Positions 34,721 to 43,647 of a DNA stretch of 55,752 nucleotides are shown here, piece after piece. The notes below the pieces were generated by a model. It made no database searches, was not told the origin of the DNA, and saw nothing but the letters and a program-made list of their open reading frames with translations. The stretch is from Lacticigenium naphthae DSM 19658 (GTDB taxonomy: Bacteria; Bacillota; Bacilli; Lactobacillales; Carnobacteriaceae_A). Both the position numbers and the translations under genes were made by a program. Within the stretch, counting starts at the first letter, position 1; every line of letters begins with the position of its first letter. Location of the stretch: the NCBI RefSeq assembly GCF_000425865.1, contig NZ_AUEG01000011.1, positions 1-55,752 of the forward strand, written 5' to 3'.

Positions 34721-35629
34721 GTGCCGCATGAATTACCTAAAAAACTTTCAGAAATTTCAATTGAAAAAAAAGATAAGCCAAAACAGAAGAAACAGTTTTT
34801 AGAAAACAAAAAAAAGAATGAGGGTTCTGCAAAAGGAATCATTACTATGATTCAATCCCAAAAGAAAAAAGGGCGTTACAATATTTACTTAGACGACACC
34901 TATGCTTTTCCGGTAGACGAGTCTCTCTTGGTCAAATATCGATTATTTAAGGGAATGGAAGTTCCATCAGATTTACAAAAAACACTACAACAAGAAGATA
35001 CTACGTATAAAGCATACCATCGAGCTTTACATTATCTGAGTTATGCTTTACGTTCAACAAAGGAAGTAAAGGATGATTTGAAGAAAAAAGATTTTGAAGA
35101 ACAGATCGATGATGTTATTAAGCTGTTGGAAAAACATCGATTGGTAGATGACTTGGAGTATGCAAAAAGTTATGTTCGAACGTCTTTGAATGTGAATCGA
35201 AAAGGCTCACGGGTGATTCGTCAAGAACTCAAGCGAAAAGGAATTTCAGAAGAGGAGATTACTGAAGCGATGAATGAATACAATGAAGAAGACAAATTAG
35301 CAAATGCAATTATGCTGGGTGAAAAAATGGTGAATAAATCAAAACGTCGTTCTTCCAAAGATACAGAGCGAAAAATCAAACAACACTTACTCCAAAAAGG
35401 GTATGAAATGGAGATAATAAACCTGGCTATCGAAACAATTGATTCCGAAAAAGAGGAAGAAGATGAAATGGACGCCTTAGAAATTCAAGGTGAAAAAATG
35501 TGGAGAAGATACAGCAAAGACGATATGTATAAACGGAAACAAAAAACGAAATCAAATTTATTTCAAAAAGGATTTTCAGGGGAAATGATTCAGCAATTCA
35601 TTGACGAGAAAGAAATGGAAGAAGAATGA
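34721..35629 (+). CDS. recX: Recombination regulator RecX
   Basis: A 302-residue RecX, which binds RecA filaments and modulates their activity. The three-helix RecX repeats are visible (YLSYALRSTKEVKDDL, YAKSYVRTSLNVNRKGSRVIRQELKRKGI, RRSSKDTERKIKQHLLQKGY). It has a ~35-residue, Lys-rich N-terminal extension. The start is GTG at 34721 after AAAGGAGAG. It overlaps the next gene mutY by four bases (ATGA), so the two DNA-repair genes are probably co-translated. Confidence 0.9.
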   Translation: MPHELPKKLSEISIEKKDKPKQKKQFLENKKKNEGSAKGIITMIQSQKKKGRYNIYLDDTYAFPVDESLLVKYRLFKGMEVPSDLQKTLQQEDTTYKAYHRALHYLSYALRSTKEVKDDLKKKDFEEQIDDVIKLLEKHRLVDDLEYAKSYVRTSLNVNRKGSRVIRQELKRKGISEEEITEAMNEYNEEDKLANAIMLGEKMVNKSKRRSSKDTERKIKQHLLQKGYEMEIINLAIETIDSEKEEEDEMDALEIQGEKMWRRYSKDDMYKRKQKTKSNLFQKGFSGEMIQQFIDEKEMEEE

Positions 35630-36840
35630 GAAAAAGCACTAAAAAGACTGTGGATTTAAAAACATATGGAATTGAAATGTGGTCACAGCCAAAAATCGAA
35701 GAATTTAGAGAAACTTTATTAAACTGGTACGACAAAGAAAAAAGAGATTTGCCGTGGCGTAGACGCGAGGATGCGTATGCTATTTGGGTTTCAGAAATCA
35801 TGCTCCAACAAACACGTGTGGACACAGTCATTCCTTATTTTAATCGCTTTTTGAAAGAGCTCCCTACGATCAAGTCTTTAGCAGAGGCAGAGGAAGATGG
35901 GCTGTTAAAATTGTGGGAGGGTTTAGGCTATTATTCACGTGTGAAAAATATGCAGTTTGCGGCCCGTCAAATCATGATGGACTTTGGTGGACAGTTTCCA
36001 AATGAACCGAAGGATATACAAAAACTCAAGGGCATCGGTCCTTACACAAGTGGTGCGATAGCGAGTATGGCTTTTCAATTGCCCGAACCGGCAGTAGATG
36101 GAAATGTTATGCGTGTGTTGAGTCGCTTGTTTGAAATCGATTTGGACATTGCTAAACCATCCAATCGAAAAGTTTATGAAGTGATGATCAGGGAATTGAT
36201 CGATCCAGTCAGGCCGGGAGACTTTAATCAAGCTTTAATGGATCTGGGTGCCACTGTTTGTACTCCGAAAAATTATCACCCAGAAAAAAGTCCAGTCAAG
36301 AACTTTAATCAATCCTTTTTAAATGATACCTGGGAAACGTATCCGATTAAAAGTAAAGGAAAAAAAGCGATAAAAGAAACATATATTGGATTACTTGTAG
36401 AAAATGAGAAAGGACAGTGGCTTTTAGAAAAGAGGCCATCAAAAGGATTATTAGCGGATATGTGGACATTTCCATTGCTGTCAGAAACTATTATGTATAC
36501 TGAGGAAAAGTGGAAATCGTTTGATTTGCATGAAAAAAAACCGAATTTTCTTTTAGATGAAATGAAACAAGACAAATTCAAAGAATATGTCCAGTTTAAA
36601 TATGGTATCGAGCCAAAAGTTGAGTCGTATACTTATGAAGAGATAAAACATGTCTTTAGCCATATCATCTGGTCGATTCAATTAGTGAAAGCTTCTGCAA
36701 GTGAAATAAGAGGAGTTATACCTGATCGATGTGAATGGGTCGATGCAGCTAATTTTGACCAATATGTCTTCCCCGTTCCGCAACAAAAAATGTGGAATCA
36801 TTATAATAGTAGTCAAATGAATCTTTTCAGACTTTCTTAG
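35626..36840 (+). CDS. mutY: Adenine DNA glycosylase MutY, without the iron-sulfur cluster
   Basis: This enzyme removes adenine mispaired with 8-oxoguanine. The 404-residue protein has the helix-hairpin-helix catalytic core with the catalytic Glu (EIMLQQTRVD, Glu57) and Asp (VDGNVMRV, Asp158), then a C-terminal NUDIX-like lesion-recognition domain (from about residue 235). In most MutY four cysteines (C-x6-C-x2-C-x5-C) hold a 4Fe-4S cluster. Here only the first is left (VCTPKNYHP, Cys212); the other three positions are Pro, Ser and Asn. Loss of the cluster is known among lactic acid bacteria. Overlaps recX by four bases. Confidence 0.93.
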   Translation: MRKSTKKTVDLKTYGIEMWSQPKIEEFRETLLNWYDKEKRDLPWRRREDAYAIWVSEIMLQQTRVDTVIPYFNRFLKELPTIKSLAEAEEDGLLKLWEGLGYYSRVKNMQFAARQIMMDFGGQFPNEPKDIQKLKGIGPYTSGAIASMAFQLPEPAVDGNVMRVLSRLFEIDLDIAKPSNRKVYEVMIRELIDPVRPGDFNQALMDLGATVCTPKNYHPEKSPVKNFNQSFLNDTWETYPIKSKGKKAIKETYIGLLVENEKGQWLLEKRPSKGLLADMWTFPLLSETIMYTEEKWKSFDLHEKKPNFLLDEMKQDKFKEYVQFKYGIEPKVESYTYEEIKHVFSHIIWSIQLVKASASEIRGVIPDRCEWVDAANFDQYVFPVPQQKMWNHYNSSQMNLFRLS

Positions 36841-36938
36841 TACTCACTATTTCTCATTAAGGCAAAGAATGTGTTATACTGTTTGATGATATCACATGAT
36901 GCAGTGAACGCATCAATAGGAGAGAAAGTTGGGTAGGG

Positions 36939-37472
36939 ATGGATTTTCCAAAAGAAGGAGAGTACATCACCATCCAAAGTTATAAACATGATGGCAGTTT
37001 ACACCGTACTTGGCGCGATACCATGGTTTTAAAAACTACTGATCAGTCCATCATTGGTTGTAATGATCATACGTTGGTGATTGAATCAGATGGAAGGCGA
37101 TGGGTCACGCGTGAACCTGCTTTGGTATATTTTCATAAACACTATTGGTTTAATATCGTCACGATGATCCGCCAAAAAGGAACTTCATATTATTGTAATT
37201 TAGCTTCTCCTTATGTTATTGATGAAGAGGCGTTAAAATATATTGATTATGATTTAGACATCAAAGTGTTTCCTGATGGAGAAAAAAGATTATTAGATGT
37301 TGATGAATATGAAGAACATAGTGCAAAATGGAATTATCCAGATGATATTGACTTGATTCTTAAAGAAAATGTGAAGATTTTAGTTGATTGGATCAACGAG
37401 GAAAAAGGTCCGTTTTCTAAGGAATATGTTGATTTATGGTATAAACGGTATCGTGAGCTATCTGGGAAATAA
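36939..37472 (+). CDS. Nucleoside tri-/diphosphate phosphatase, DUF402 (YgaC/SA1684-like)
   Basis: A 177-residue soluble protein of the DUF402 family, as in B. subtilis YgaC. The signature region ([59 protein letters not shown]) includes the acidic metal-binding residues of the family. A Ntdp activity has been shown for a staphylococcal member. The start ATG at 36939 follows GGGTAGGG. In B. subtilis ygaC lies near ygaE and perR; here the same neighbours follow. Confidence 0.85.
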   Translation: MDFPKEGEYITIQSYKHDGSLHRTWRDTMVLKTTDQSIIGCNDHTLVIESDGRRWVTREPALVYFHKHYWFNIVTMIRQKGTSYYCNLASPYVIDEEALKYIDYDLDIKVFPDGEKRLLDVDEYEEHSAKWNYPDDIDLILKENVKILVDWINEEKGPFSKEYVDLWYKRYRELSGK

Positions 37473-37493
37473 TTTTTTTGGATGAAGTGATGG

Positions 37494-37545
37494 AAAGCAA
37501 AAAGAAAGAGACCGGAATCGATTCCGGTCTCTTTCTTTTTGCTTT
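37494..37545. terminator. Bidirectional terminator with 26-bp perfect arms
   Basis: Two perfect 26-bp arms (37494-37519 and 37520-37545) meet without a spacer, so the loop forms from the central bases. Its outer ends are A/T-rich, giving T-runs on both strands. It sits between the convergent DUF402 gene and the exporter-like gene and can end both. Confidence 0.9.
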
Positions 37546-37610
37546 TTAAGGAATAATGTGGTGAGGGTGAATCGTGTTCGTTACGTTTGGAGCAGTTTTA
37601 CTATCTGATT

Positions 37611-38714
37611 CTATTCATTTGGCATCCATTCTTGAAATTCGTCGTCCTTTTCATCGTGGTGTTTTTTCAGGCTGCGTACAAGTACATTTAAATGTTGAAG
37701 ATTTTCTTCATATGAGAGTACAGCTGACATAATGTGCAAGACAGAATTACTTTGACCATAATCGTTTTGTGTATAGGCTTCTAAACTTGCTTCATTAAAA
37801 AATGAATCCATGAATTCTCTGCGCAAATCGGATTTATAGGCGATGAAATTCACTTCATCTGGAAGTATTCTACCATCAAATTTCAGCAATATTTGTTCAT
37901 GGGCGCTCATCAATGTCTCTAAGCGTTCACGCATAAGGATGCGTAATTCTTCAGGGAAATGATTGTACACATTTTCTGAGTAATGGAGCGTCTCTATTAA
38001 GTTATAGGCAGCTTTTATTGTTTCGATAAACTGTCGGAAGACAACGATTTTTCTCGCGTGAACTCGGAATCTTTCCGATTTTAGGATCGTATACCAAGTC
38101 GTTTCATCATTCAATAAAGAGAGAAGGTTTTCCATTTGGCTGATTTCCTTTTTCATCCAAGCTAAATCTTTAGAAATAATAGGGTATTGAACATTTTTTC
38201 TGAGGCTTGTTCGCAAATACTTTGTGATCTTATCGGTTGTCAATTCAATCGATGAATACAGTCGGTCATCATATTTTGGCGGAAGTATGAGCGAATTGAT
38301 AACAAAGGTAACGAGGACACCAATAATAGTGCCTAATACGCGCACGCTGGCTTCTAATACAACAGACTGAGTTTGAGATAACATGATCACGATCAATGTA
38401 ACACCGGCTAAGCCGATCACATTATTCAGATTCATCTGGTGTAAAATTGAAATCAACAGAGCGGCAGCGAGCCCGATAAATATATAGTGATTCCCAAAGA
38501 GCAAGGTGATTGCGACTGCGACTAATCCCCCAATGGCATTAGCTAAAATTCGTTCCTTCACAATGGAAAAAGATTTCCTGACTGAAGGCTGCATAGAATA
38601 AATTGACGATATACCAGCTAAACTGCTCGCATCTGGTATGCCCAGTAAATAGGGAATAGATAAAGAAATAAAGATTGCTAATCCAGTTTTTAGTGTGCGT
38701 GCACCGATTTTCAT
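37611..38714 (-). CDS. Aromatic acid exporter (ArAE/DUF939) family membrane protein
   Basis: A 367-residue protein with about five to six transmembrane helices in its first ~155 residues (LKTGLAIFISLSIPYLLGI, AIGGLVAVAITLLFG, GVTLIVIMLSQTQSV, IIGVLVTFVINSLIL), followed by a helical cytoplasmic domain of ~200 residues. This is the plan of FUSC/ArAE_1 proteins such as B. subtilis YgaE. A transport role is predicted from the family; the substrate is unknown. GGGTAGG precedes the start. It is divergent from perR; the intergenic space holds the perR promoter. Confidence 0.85.
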   Translation of the reverse strand: MKIGARTLKTGLAIFISLSIPYLLGIPDASSLAGISSIYSMQPSVRKSFSIVKERILANAIGGLVAVAITLLFGNHYIFIGLAAALLISILHQMNLNNVIGLAGVTLIVIMLSQTQSVVLEASVRVLGTIIGVLVTFVINSLILPPKYDDRLYSSIELTTDKITKYLRTSLRKNVQYPIISKDLAWMKKEISQMENLLSLLNDETTWYTILKSERFRVHARKIVVFRQFIETIKAAYNLIETLHYSENVYNHFPEELRILMRERLETLMSAHEQILLKFDGRILPDEVNFIAYKSDLRREFMDSFFNEASLEAYTQNDYGQSNSVLHIMSAVLSYEENLQHLNVLVRSLKKHHDEKDDEFQEWMPNE

Positions 38715-38814
38715 AAAAACCTACCCTTGTATTTTTCTTTAAGTGTAAGTCACGTTTCAAATATAAGCAATTCTTTTAGGTGATATGGAGAAATCTTTTT
38801 AGTTGAAATTCTAA

Positions 38815-38842
38815 TTGAGAAACGTTATCATTGTTTTATAAG
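38815..38842 (+). promoter_or_regulatory. Candidate perR promoter
   Basis: TTGAGA (38815-38820) and TATAAG (38837-38842) are 16 bases apart, about 50 bases before the perR ATG. The spacer and -10 contain TTATCATTGTTTTATAA, which only loosely resembles the Per box TTATAATNATTATAA, so self-control is possible but not shown. Confidence 0.45.
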
Positions 38843-38893
38843 AATCTTTCTAATCAACAGAGAGAAAAAAACAGTAAAAGGGATCTGACAATT

Positions 38894-39325
38894 ATGAGTT
38901 ATGTTGTTGACCAGGCAATAGAAAGATTGAAACAAGCAGGTGTTCGTATCACTCCACAAAGATATGCCGTGTTGGCATTTTTAATTGAAGAAGACTCACA
39001 CCCGACGGCTGACGAAATTTATAGAGAACTGGCAATCAAATTTCCGAATATGAGTGTTGCGACAGTTTACAATAATTTGCGCTTGTTCACAAAAATGAAG
39101 TTAGTCAAAGAACTGAAATATGGGGACTCTTCTAGTCGGTTCGATTTTTCCTCCACGGAACATTATCATGCAATTTGCTCTATTTGTGGAAAAATCGAAG
39201 ATATCTATTATCCCGGTCTGGATGATGTGGAAGTAGTTGCCCACAATTTAACTGGATTTGATGTAGATACCCATAGGTTAGAAATTTATGGTAGATGTCC
39301 AAGCTGTCAACAGTCACATGCTTAG
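38894..39325 (+). CDS. perR: Peroxide-responsive repressor PerR (Fur family)
   Basis: A 143-residue metal-dependent repressor of oxidative-stress genes. The N terminus (AIERLKQAGVRITPQRYAVL) and FDFSSTEHYHAICSICGKIEDIYYPGLDDVE strongly match B. subtilis PerR. The zinc site CSIC and CPSC and the regulatory-metal ligands (Asp in FDF, His in HYH, Asp in IED) are present. I chose the ATG at 38894, giving the usual PerR N terminus; an in-frame ATG at 38831 would add 21 residues unlike the family. AAAAGGGA precedes it. A terminator follows. Confidence 0.94.
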   Translation: MSYVVDQAIERLKQAGVRITPQRYAVLAFLIEEDSHPTADEIYRELAIKFPNMSVATVYNNLRLFTKMKLVKELKYGDSSSRFDFSSTEHYHAICSICGKIEDIYYPGLDDVEVVAHNLTGFDVDTHRLEIYGRCPSCQQSHA

Positions 39326-39357
39326 ATAATCAAAAGAATAAAAACAGCTTATCCATT

Positions 39358-39388
39358 CCTCTTTTCAATTAGAAGAGGTTTTTTTTTT
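39358..39388 (+). terminator. Rho-independent terminator after perR
   Basis: CCTCTT (39358-39363) pairs with AAGAGG (39373-39378), then a run of ten T residues. Confidence 0.85.
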
Positions 39389-39439
39389 AGATATAATAAA
39401 AGTGAAACGAGAGTCTGACAGTTCAAGAGGAGCCCTCGT

Positions 39440-39487
39440 ATGCTAATAGAAAAGGTACAAACAAACAGTCGTCATTTCACAGAGTGA
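39440..39487 (+). CDS. Possible 15-residue leader peptide upstream of the LacI regulator
   Basis: An ATG eight bases after AGAGGAG opens a 15-codon frame ending in TGA at 39487, about 190 bases before the LacI-type regulator. Its bases show no hairpin switch that I can resolve, and codon content is unremarkable. It may be chance. Confidence 0.25.
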   Translation: MLIEKVQTNSRHFTE

Positions 39488-39676
39488 ATAATTATTTATT
39501 GTATAGTGAGAATAGTCTGAACTCCCATTGTGTCTGACAGAATGCGATTCAGTGTTCTGATTTGTGGGGAATATCAATAAATTTTGTTCTCTTTCGTCTT
39601 GTTTTTTTAATTGATCAATAGGATAATTGCTTTAAGCTGTTTTTAATTCAAGTTAGAGGAAAGAGGGTGGATCAAT

Positions 39677-40624
39677 ATGGTGACGCTAAGTGACGTGGCT
39701 AAAAAAGCAAACGTCTCTAAAATGACGGTTTCCCGGGCAATCAATCATCCTGAAAAAGTAACGAAGGAATTAAAAGAATTAGTTTACGTAGCAATGAAGG
39801 AATTAAACTATAAACCGAACTTGGCTGCCAAAGCATTAGCAAATAACCGTACCCAGATCATCAAGGTATTTATATTAGAAGAAATGGATACAACGGAACC
39901 TTACTACATGAATTTACTTACTGGGATCGCGAATAAGTTGGATGAAGAATATTATTCTTTACAGCTGGTCACACGAAAGAATGTCAATATTGGACATTCT
40001 GATGGTTATATAGTCTGTGGCGCTCGCGAAAGCGACTATGAAACGATCAATAATTTGGAGAAGCCCGTTGTGCTTTTTGGGGAAAATAAACACAGTTTTG
40101 ATTATGTAGATACTAAGAATCAAGAAGGGATCGGCATCGCTACCGAATATGCTTTATCTTTAAGGTATGAACATATCGTGTATATTGGTATCGATGTAGA
40201 TGAGCCATTCGAAATGTCTCGAGAACTAGGGTACCGCAAGGCAATGTCTGCGGCTTTGAAAAAAGAATATTTGTACCGGTTTGAAAATCGTTCTCGGTAT
40301 ACAGGTCGCTTTATTGAGGAAAACTGGAGTGGTTTTGAAAAAAATACGTGTTTTGTCTGTAGTTCAGATCGCTTAGCAATTGGGATATTAAGAGGAATAC
40401 GTGAAAAAGAGGGGAAAGTCCCAGAAGAATTTGGCATTATTGGACATGACGGGGTATTTCTTGATCAAATTGCTTACCCGCAATTGACAACAATGAAACA
40501 ATCCGTTATGGATATGGGCGCTCTTTGTGCAGCAATGGTACTGAAAAAAGTTCGTGAAAATGGGAAACCGCAAGGGAATATTTTATGTGATTCTCAACTT
40601 ATAGTACGTGGAACGACTCGATAG
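39677..40624 (+). CDS. malR: LacI family transcriptional regulator, probably of maltose genes
   Basis: A 315-residue repressor with an N-terminal LacI helix-turn-helix (VTLSDVAKKANVSKMTVSRA) and hinge (YKPNLAAKALANNRT), followed by a periplasmic-binding-protein-like sensor domain that ends LTTMKQSVMDMGALCAAMVL. Immediate neighbours are maltodextrin-degrading enzymes, so maltose or maltodextrin is a likely inducer (MalR type), but this is inferred from context. A 12-bp palindrome GTTACCGGTAAC upstream of the first enzyme gene is a good candidate operator. Gene symbol is tentative. The 350-base upstream gap contains a terminator, a short leader-like frame and no clear operator. Confidence 0.88.
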   Translation: MVTLSDVAKKANVSKMTVSRAINHPEKVTKELKELVYVAMKELNYKPNLAAKALANNRTQIIKVFILEEMDTTEPYYMNLLTGIANKLDEEYYSLQLVTRKNVNIGHSDGYIVCGARESDYETINNLEKPVVLFGENKHSFDYVDTKNQEGIGIATEYALSLRYEHIVYIGIDVDEPFEMSRELGYRKAMSAALKKEYLYRFENRSRYTGRFIEENWSGFEKNTCFVCSSDRLAIGILRGIREKEGKVPEEFGIIGHDGVFLDQIAYPQLTTMKQSVMDMGALCAAMVLKKVRENGKPQGNILCDSQLIVRGTTR

Positions 40625-40641
40625 AAGGGGGGAGATCCTCG

Positions 40642-41532
40642 ATGACGACAGTTCACATCATGGTCAATCCTCATTCAGGTAACCACGAAGCAGAAAAATA
40701 TGCACCGGTATTAAAAAACAAACTGCAGAGTTTAGGCGTATCCTCCAAGATATTTGTATCGAAGTCCGCAGAAGAGATGGTCGAATCGGTGAAGTCAGCG
40801 GTTGATAATAAAATAGATCATATATTCATTCTGGGCGGCGACGGGAGCGTAGCAATGACGGTGCAAATCATTGCAGAAGTGCATGAGGGTCCCGGATTGG
40901 GAATTATCCCGTGTGGAACCGTCAATAATTTTTATCAGAGTTTAGGTGGAACGAATGATCCTAGACGAGCAGTCGACAGGCTCGATAATTTGAAGACCAC
41001 CAAAATAGACTTAGCTAAAGTGAATGACCAATATATATTGAGTACTTTATCAGCTGGGACTATACCCGAAACGACGTGGAAAGTAAGTACAAATAAAAAG
41101 GAACTTTTCGGGAAGTTTGCTTATATCATGGATGGATTTAAAGCTTTGGGAGAAGAGGTTCCGCATACCTTTACAATAAAAACAGAGGAGCGAACTTTAG
41201 AGAAAACGTTTAGTCTGTTCGTTATCGGTCTGAGAGGATTTGTTTTCGGGCTACCTGATTTTTTTCCGGAAGCAACTTCTAATGACGGAAGATTATATTT
41301 CTTTGGTCTCGACCCAAGTAGCCTTTCTCAAAAATTGAAAGTGGCAAAGGATGTATTATATCCTGATGGTCCAACAAATGCAAAAGAGCAACTAACAACA
41401 GAACTGCAATTTATCCATGCTACTATTACTTCTGATTTTGAAGGTTTCGTTACGCTAGATGGAAACAAAGGACCACGGTTTCCACTTGAAATCAAAGTGA
41501 TCCCCGAAGTGTTAGCGGTCATTCTACCGTGA
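40642..41532 (+). CDS. Diacylglycerol/lipid kinase family protein (DagK/YegS-like)
   Basis: A 296-residue protein with the DAGK catalytic signature (HIFILGGDGSVAMTVQII, LGIIPCGTVNNFYQSLG) and a C-terminal lipid-kinase fold. Such proteins phosphorylate diacylglycerol or related lipids in phospholipid recycling. It starts 17 bases after malR, with GAAGGGGGGAG upstream, so malR and this gene share a transcript. Its presence within a maltose locus is unusual and has no obvious metabolic reason. The closing part is followed by the operator region of the next gene. Confidence 0.85.
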   Translation: MTTVHIMVNPHSGNHEAEKYAPVLKNKLQSLGVSSKIFVSKSAEEMVESVKSAVDNKIDHIFILGGDGSVAMTVQIIAEVHEGPGLGIIPCGTVNNFYQSLGGTNDPRRAVDRLDNLKTTKIDLAKVNDQYILSTLSAGTIPETTWKVSTNKKELFGKFAYIMDGFKALGEEVPHTFTIKTEERTLEKTFSLFVIGLRGFVFGLPDFFPEATSNDGRLYFFGLDPSSLSQKLKVAKDVLYPDGPTNAKEQLTTELQFIHATITSDFEGFVTLDGNKGPRFPLEIKVIPEVLAVILP

Positions 41533-41592
41533 GACCGTAATAATGACTAAATCGTTCCCAAAGCTTTTGATTGCTTATCGTATAGCAATTGA

Positions 41593-41643
41593 AAGCCTTT
41601 TTCTTGTTACCGGTAACTTGTAGATAAAGGCTTGATTGTTTAA
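41593..41643. promoter_or_regulatory. Nested dyad with candidate MalR operator GTTACCGGTAAC
   Basis: A perfect 12-bp palindrome GTTACCGGTAAC (41616-41627) lies in the loop of an 8-bp inverted repeat AAGCCTTT / AAAGGCTT (41593-41600, 41636-41643), about 80 bases before the first neopullulanase. A weak promoter (TTGATT, 16 bases, TAAACT) may follow. A 10-bp version (TACCGGTAAC) recurs before malE, which supports an operator role for the LacI-type regulator. Confidence 0.6.
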
Positions 41644-41706
41644 AAGCAACTGTTAAACTAATGGAGGGAAAGAAACAAAAAGTAATGATAGAAAAGGATG
41701 AAATAA

Positions 41707-43611
41707 ATGGAAACCTCAGCATTGTATCATAGACCAGAGAGCGAATACGCATATTTATATAAAGATGGTCATTTTCATGTACGCTTGCGGACAAAGACAG
41801 GAGATGTAGAGGAAGTAGAATTACTAAGTGGTGACCCGTATACACTGCATTCAGAAAGATGGCATCACAACGGACAATCAATGAGAAAAGTCGCGAGTAC
41901 AAATATACATGACTACTGGGAAATTGATACATATGAACCTACACACCGTATGTCTTATGGCTTTCACGTAATTGGAAAAGACGGTGTGGAAGTATTTTAT
42001 TCAGACCAAGGTGTGTATCCATATCATGAATCGTATTTAACAGAAGCTAATTTTTACTTTAGAATTCCTTACATTCATTCTATCGATGCATTTAAGGCAC
42101 CTGACTGGGTAACCAAAACTATTTGGTATCAAATCTTTCCGGAAAGATTTGCCAACGGAGATAAAAGCAATGATCCCGAAGGAACGTTAGCTTGGGGAAG
42201 TAAAGAGCACCCTTCTCGAGATGATTTTTTCGGTGGGGACCTTCAAGGCGTACTAGATAATTTTGATTATTTAGAAGAATTGGGCATCAACGGGATATAT
42301 TTCTGTCCTATTTTTAAAGCAACAAGTAATCATAAATACGATACGATCGATTACGAAGAAGTGGACGAAGCTTTTGGAGACAAAGCATTATTTAAAGCGG
42401 TTGTTGACGAAGCACATAGAAGAGGAATACGTATTATGATCGATGCAGTATTCAATCATTTAGGAATGGATAGTCCCCAATGGCAAGACGTTTTAAAAAA
42501 CCAAGAAAACTCGCAATACAGAGACTGGTTCCATATCCATGACTTCCCTGTTAAATCTTTTGCAGAATTGACTGTCGAAGAATTGGAAGATGTAGGCGGA
42601 GCAAACTATGATACATTTGCTTTTACAGCTCATATGCCAAAATTAAATACAGCTAATCATGAGGTCCAGGAATATTTACTTGGTATTGCAAAATATTGGA
42701 TCCGAGAATTTGATATCGATGCGTGGAGACTGGATGTAGCTAATGAAGTCGACCACAATTTTTGGAAAAGATTTAAAAAAGAAACGACGGCAATTAAAGA
42801 AGACATCTATATATTGGGTGAAATTTGGCATTCTTCTCCAAATTGGTTAAAAGGAGACGAGTTTCACGCTGTCATGAATTATGCTTTTAATGACAACATC
42901 AAAAATTATTTTTTCAACAAATTGACTTCTGCTAGCCGCATGGTTTCAGGGCTGAATTCACAATTGATGTTGTATCGCAAACAGACGACTGAAGTGGCAT
43001 TTAATTTGCTCGATTCCCATGATACAGCCCGACTCTTGACAAAAGCTGGCGGAGACAGTGATTTAGCTAAAACAGCCTTAACATTTATGTTTGCGCAAAT
43101 TGGGTCTCCTTGTATATATTATGGTACTGAAATTGGAATGACTGGTTTTGATGATCCGGATTGCCGGAAATGTATGATTTGGGATAAAAAAGAACAAGAC
43201 CTCTCAATGCTTGAATTTACAAAAGAATTGATTGCGTTCAGAAAAGAATATCAAGAATTCATCACTTACGGAGAAGTGATCTGGCATGACGTGCGGGATG
43301 ATGAACAAGTGGTTGGATTTAAACGTATTTTAGGCGATGAAGAACTTGTCTTTTATTTTAATCAAGACGAAGAGTCTTTTGAATTAGATGGGCTACCTGA
43401 AAGAAGTCTATCTATTTTTTCTCAAGGTGCAATCAGAGATGGTAACACTGTTTCCATTGAACAAAATGGCTTTTATATATATAAATCTGTGCTGGTCGAT
43501 GCACACAAAAAAGATAAAATCGCCGCAAAACGTGCACGTGCTCGTCGCCGTTTCAATCCAACGACTTTGGACAGTATCAAAGAGGGAAATACAGATCCGA
43601 TAGAAGTTTGA
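41707..43611 (+). CDS. Neopullulanase/cyclomaltodextrinase 1 (GH13 subfamily 20-type)
   Basis: A 634-residue alpha-amylase-family enzyme. An N-terminal beta-sandwich (about residues 1-125) is followed by the GH13 barrel with catalytic Asp343 (WRLDVANEVD), Glu372 (ILGEIWH) and Asp439 (LDSHDTAR), and a C-terminal beta domain. No signal peptide, so it acts in the cytoplasm on imported maltodextrins or cyclodextrins. It differs from its downstream paralogue by a basic tail (KRARARRRFNPTTLD..., last ~35 residues). It is the first gene after the operator. Subfamily assignment rests on the neopullulanase-type N-terminal domain and the MPKLNTANHEVQ motif. Confidence 0.92.
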   Translation: METSALYHRPESEYAYLYKDGHFHVRLRTKTGDVEEVELLSGDPYTLHSERWHHNGQSMRKVASTNIHDYWEIDTYEPTHRMSYGFHVIGKDGVEVFYSDQGVYPYHESYLTEANFYFRIPYIHSIDAFKAPDWVTKTIWYQIFPERFANGDKSNDPEGTLAWGSKEHPSRDDFFGGDLQGVLDNFDYLEELGINGIYFCPIFKATSNHKYDTIDYEEVDEAFGDKALFKAVVDEAHRRGIRIMIDAVFNHLGMDSPQWQDVLKNQENSQYRDWFHIHDFPVKSFAELTVEELEDVGGANYDTFAFTAHMPKLNTANHEVQEYLLGIAKYWIREFDIDAWRLDVANEVDHNFWKRFKKETTAIKEDIYILGEIWHSSPNWLKGDEFHAVMNYAFNDNIKNYFFNKLTSASRMVSGLNSQLMLYRKQTTEVAFNLLDSHDTARLLTKAGGDSDLAKTALTFMFAQIGSPCIYYGTEIGMTGFDDPDCRKCMIWDKKEQDLSMLEFTKELIAFRKEYQEFITYGEVIWHDVRDDEQVVGFKRILGDEELVFYFNQDEESFELDGLPERSLSIFSQGAIRDGNTVSIEQNGFYIYKSVLVDAHKKDKIAAKRARARRRFNPTTLDSIKEGNTDPIEV

Positions 43612-43647
43612 ACTGATCTCAATCTATAGGTGGGTGAGAATAGAAAT

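Noticed and set aside
38821-38842. PerR-box autoregulation at the perR promoter
   Set aside because: TTATCATTGTTTTATAA differs from the Per box in spacing and several bases, so I do not call an operator.
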